NCBI RefSeq assembly: GCF_007829335.1
Contig: NZ_VIWO01000001.1
Span: 558,001 to 622,000, forward strand
DNA from: Chitinophaga polysaccharea
GTDB taxonomy: Bacteria; Bacteroidota; Bacteroidia; Chitinophagales; Chitinophagaceae
Length of the DNA stretch: 64,000 bases
Reading direction: 5' to 3'
Of this stretch, positions 63,941-64,000 are shown piece by piece. Made by a program: the position numbers and the translations under genes. The stretch's first letter is position 1; each line of letters opens with the position of its first letter. Below the pieces are notes generated by a model that saw only the letters and a program-made list of their open reading frames with translations, did no database searches and was not told the origin of the DNA.

Positions 63941-64000
63941 ATAAAAAACCTTCCTTTTTCCGCATTTAATTTATAGATTTAAAACCGGTGTTTCTTATAA

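Overview
The window looks like chromosome of a Bacteroidota member, most likely a Chitinophagaceae (Chitinophaga-like) species. The reasons are the recurrent TAnnTTTG promoter element of the Bacteroidota housekeeping sigma factor upstream of many genes, families largely confined to the phylum (S46 dipeptidyl peptidase, DUF4836, membrane-anchored endo/exonuclease/phosphatase proteins, GH3-beta-lactamase fusion, SdhCAB with a cytochrome b558 subunit), and many lipoproteins and outer-membrane barrels. The genus is an inference. I see no rRNA, tRNA, CRISPR array, prophage or complete insertion sequence.

Layout. 0-3.2 kb: two paralogous outer-membrane beta-barrels (one cut by the left edge) and a TlpA-like thioredoxin protein, all minus. 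3.2-12.2 kb, plus: rlmD, two rhomboids (the second without its catalytic His), a tandem pair of membrane-anchored EEP-fold proteins, cysS, a glutaminyl-cyclase-like M28 protein and an AlkA-type glycosylase. 12.2-14.9 kb: a lone SIR2-like protein and a DUF4377 plus triple-META protein, closed by a strong terminator. 14.9-16.6 kb, minus: an IPT/TIG lipoprotein, an AraC regulator and a VOC gene whose 5' end is frameshifted.

16.8-22.8 kb, minus: a tight five-gene operon of outer-membrane porin, DASS-type dicarboxylate transporter, sdhC, sdhA and sdhB. It reads as one unit for bringing C4-dicarboxylates across both membranes and using them in respiration. 22.9-25.1 kb: a DPP7-type S46 peptidase. 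25.3-30.3 kb, plus: coiled-coil lipoprotein, rnhB, rpoN, a PAP2-like membrane protein and recA, the last after about 0.5 kb of AT-rich non-coding DNA. 30.5-41 kb: typA, an alpha/beta hydrolase, a multi-TM patatin-like protein, heme A synthase, a small secreted protein and a GH3-beta-lactamase fusion. 41-45 kb, plus: adk, a structured intergenic segment, obgE, two lipoproteins and a DUF2306 membrane protein.

45-49.2 kb, minus: TPR lipoprotein, a DUF7674-like/GNAT pair behind a perfect 23-bp palindrome, a PepSY membrane protein and ybaB. 49.3-54.3 kb, plus: geranylgeranyl-reductase-like oxidoreductase, DUF2891 and a DUF3857/transglutaminase membrane protein. 54.3-60.2 kb: a two-gene ABC system, DUF4836, YciI-like protein, an SRPBCC/effector-binding protein and msrB. 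60.5-64 kb: mutL converging on a gluconokinase.

Most of the window is ordinary chromosomal backbone. The observations I rate highest are the lone SIR2-like gene, the porin-transporter-SDH operon, two long intergenic hairpins 15 kb apart that share a stem motif, degenerate active sites in one member of each of two tandem gene pairs (rhomboids, EEP proteins), the frameshifted VOC gene and the palindrome-controlled DUF7674-GNAT pair.
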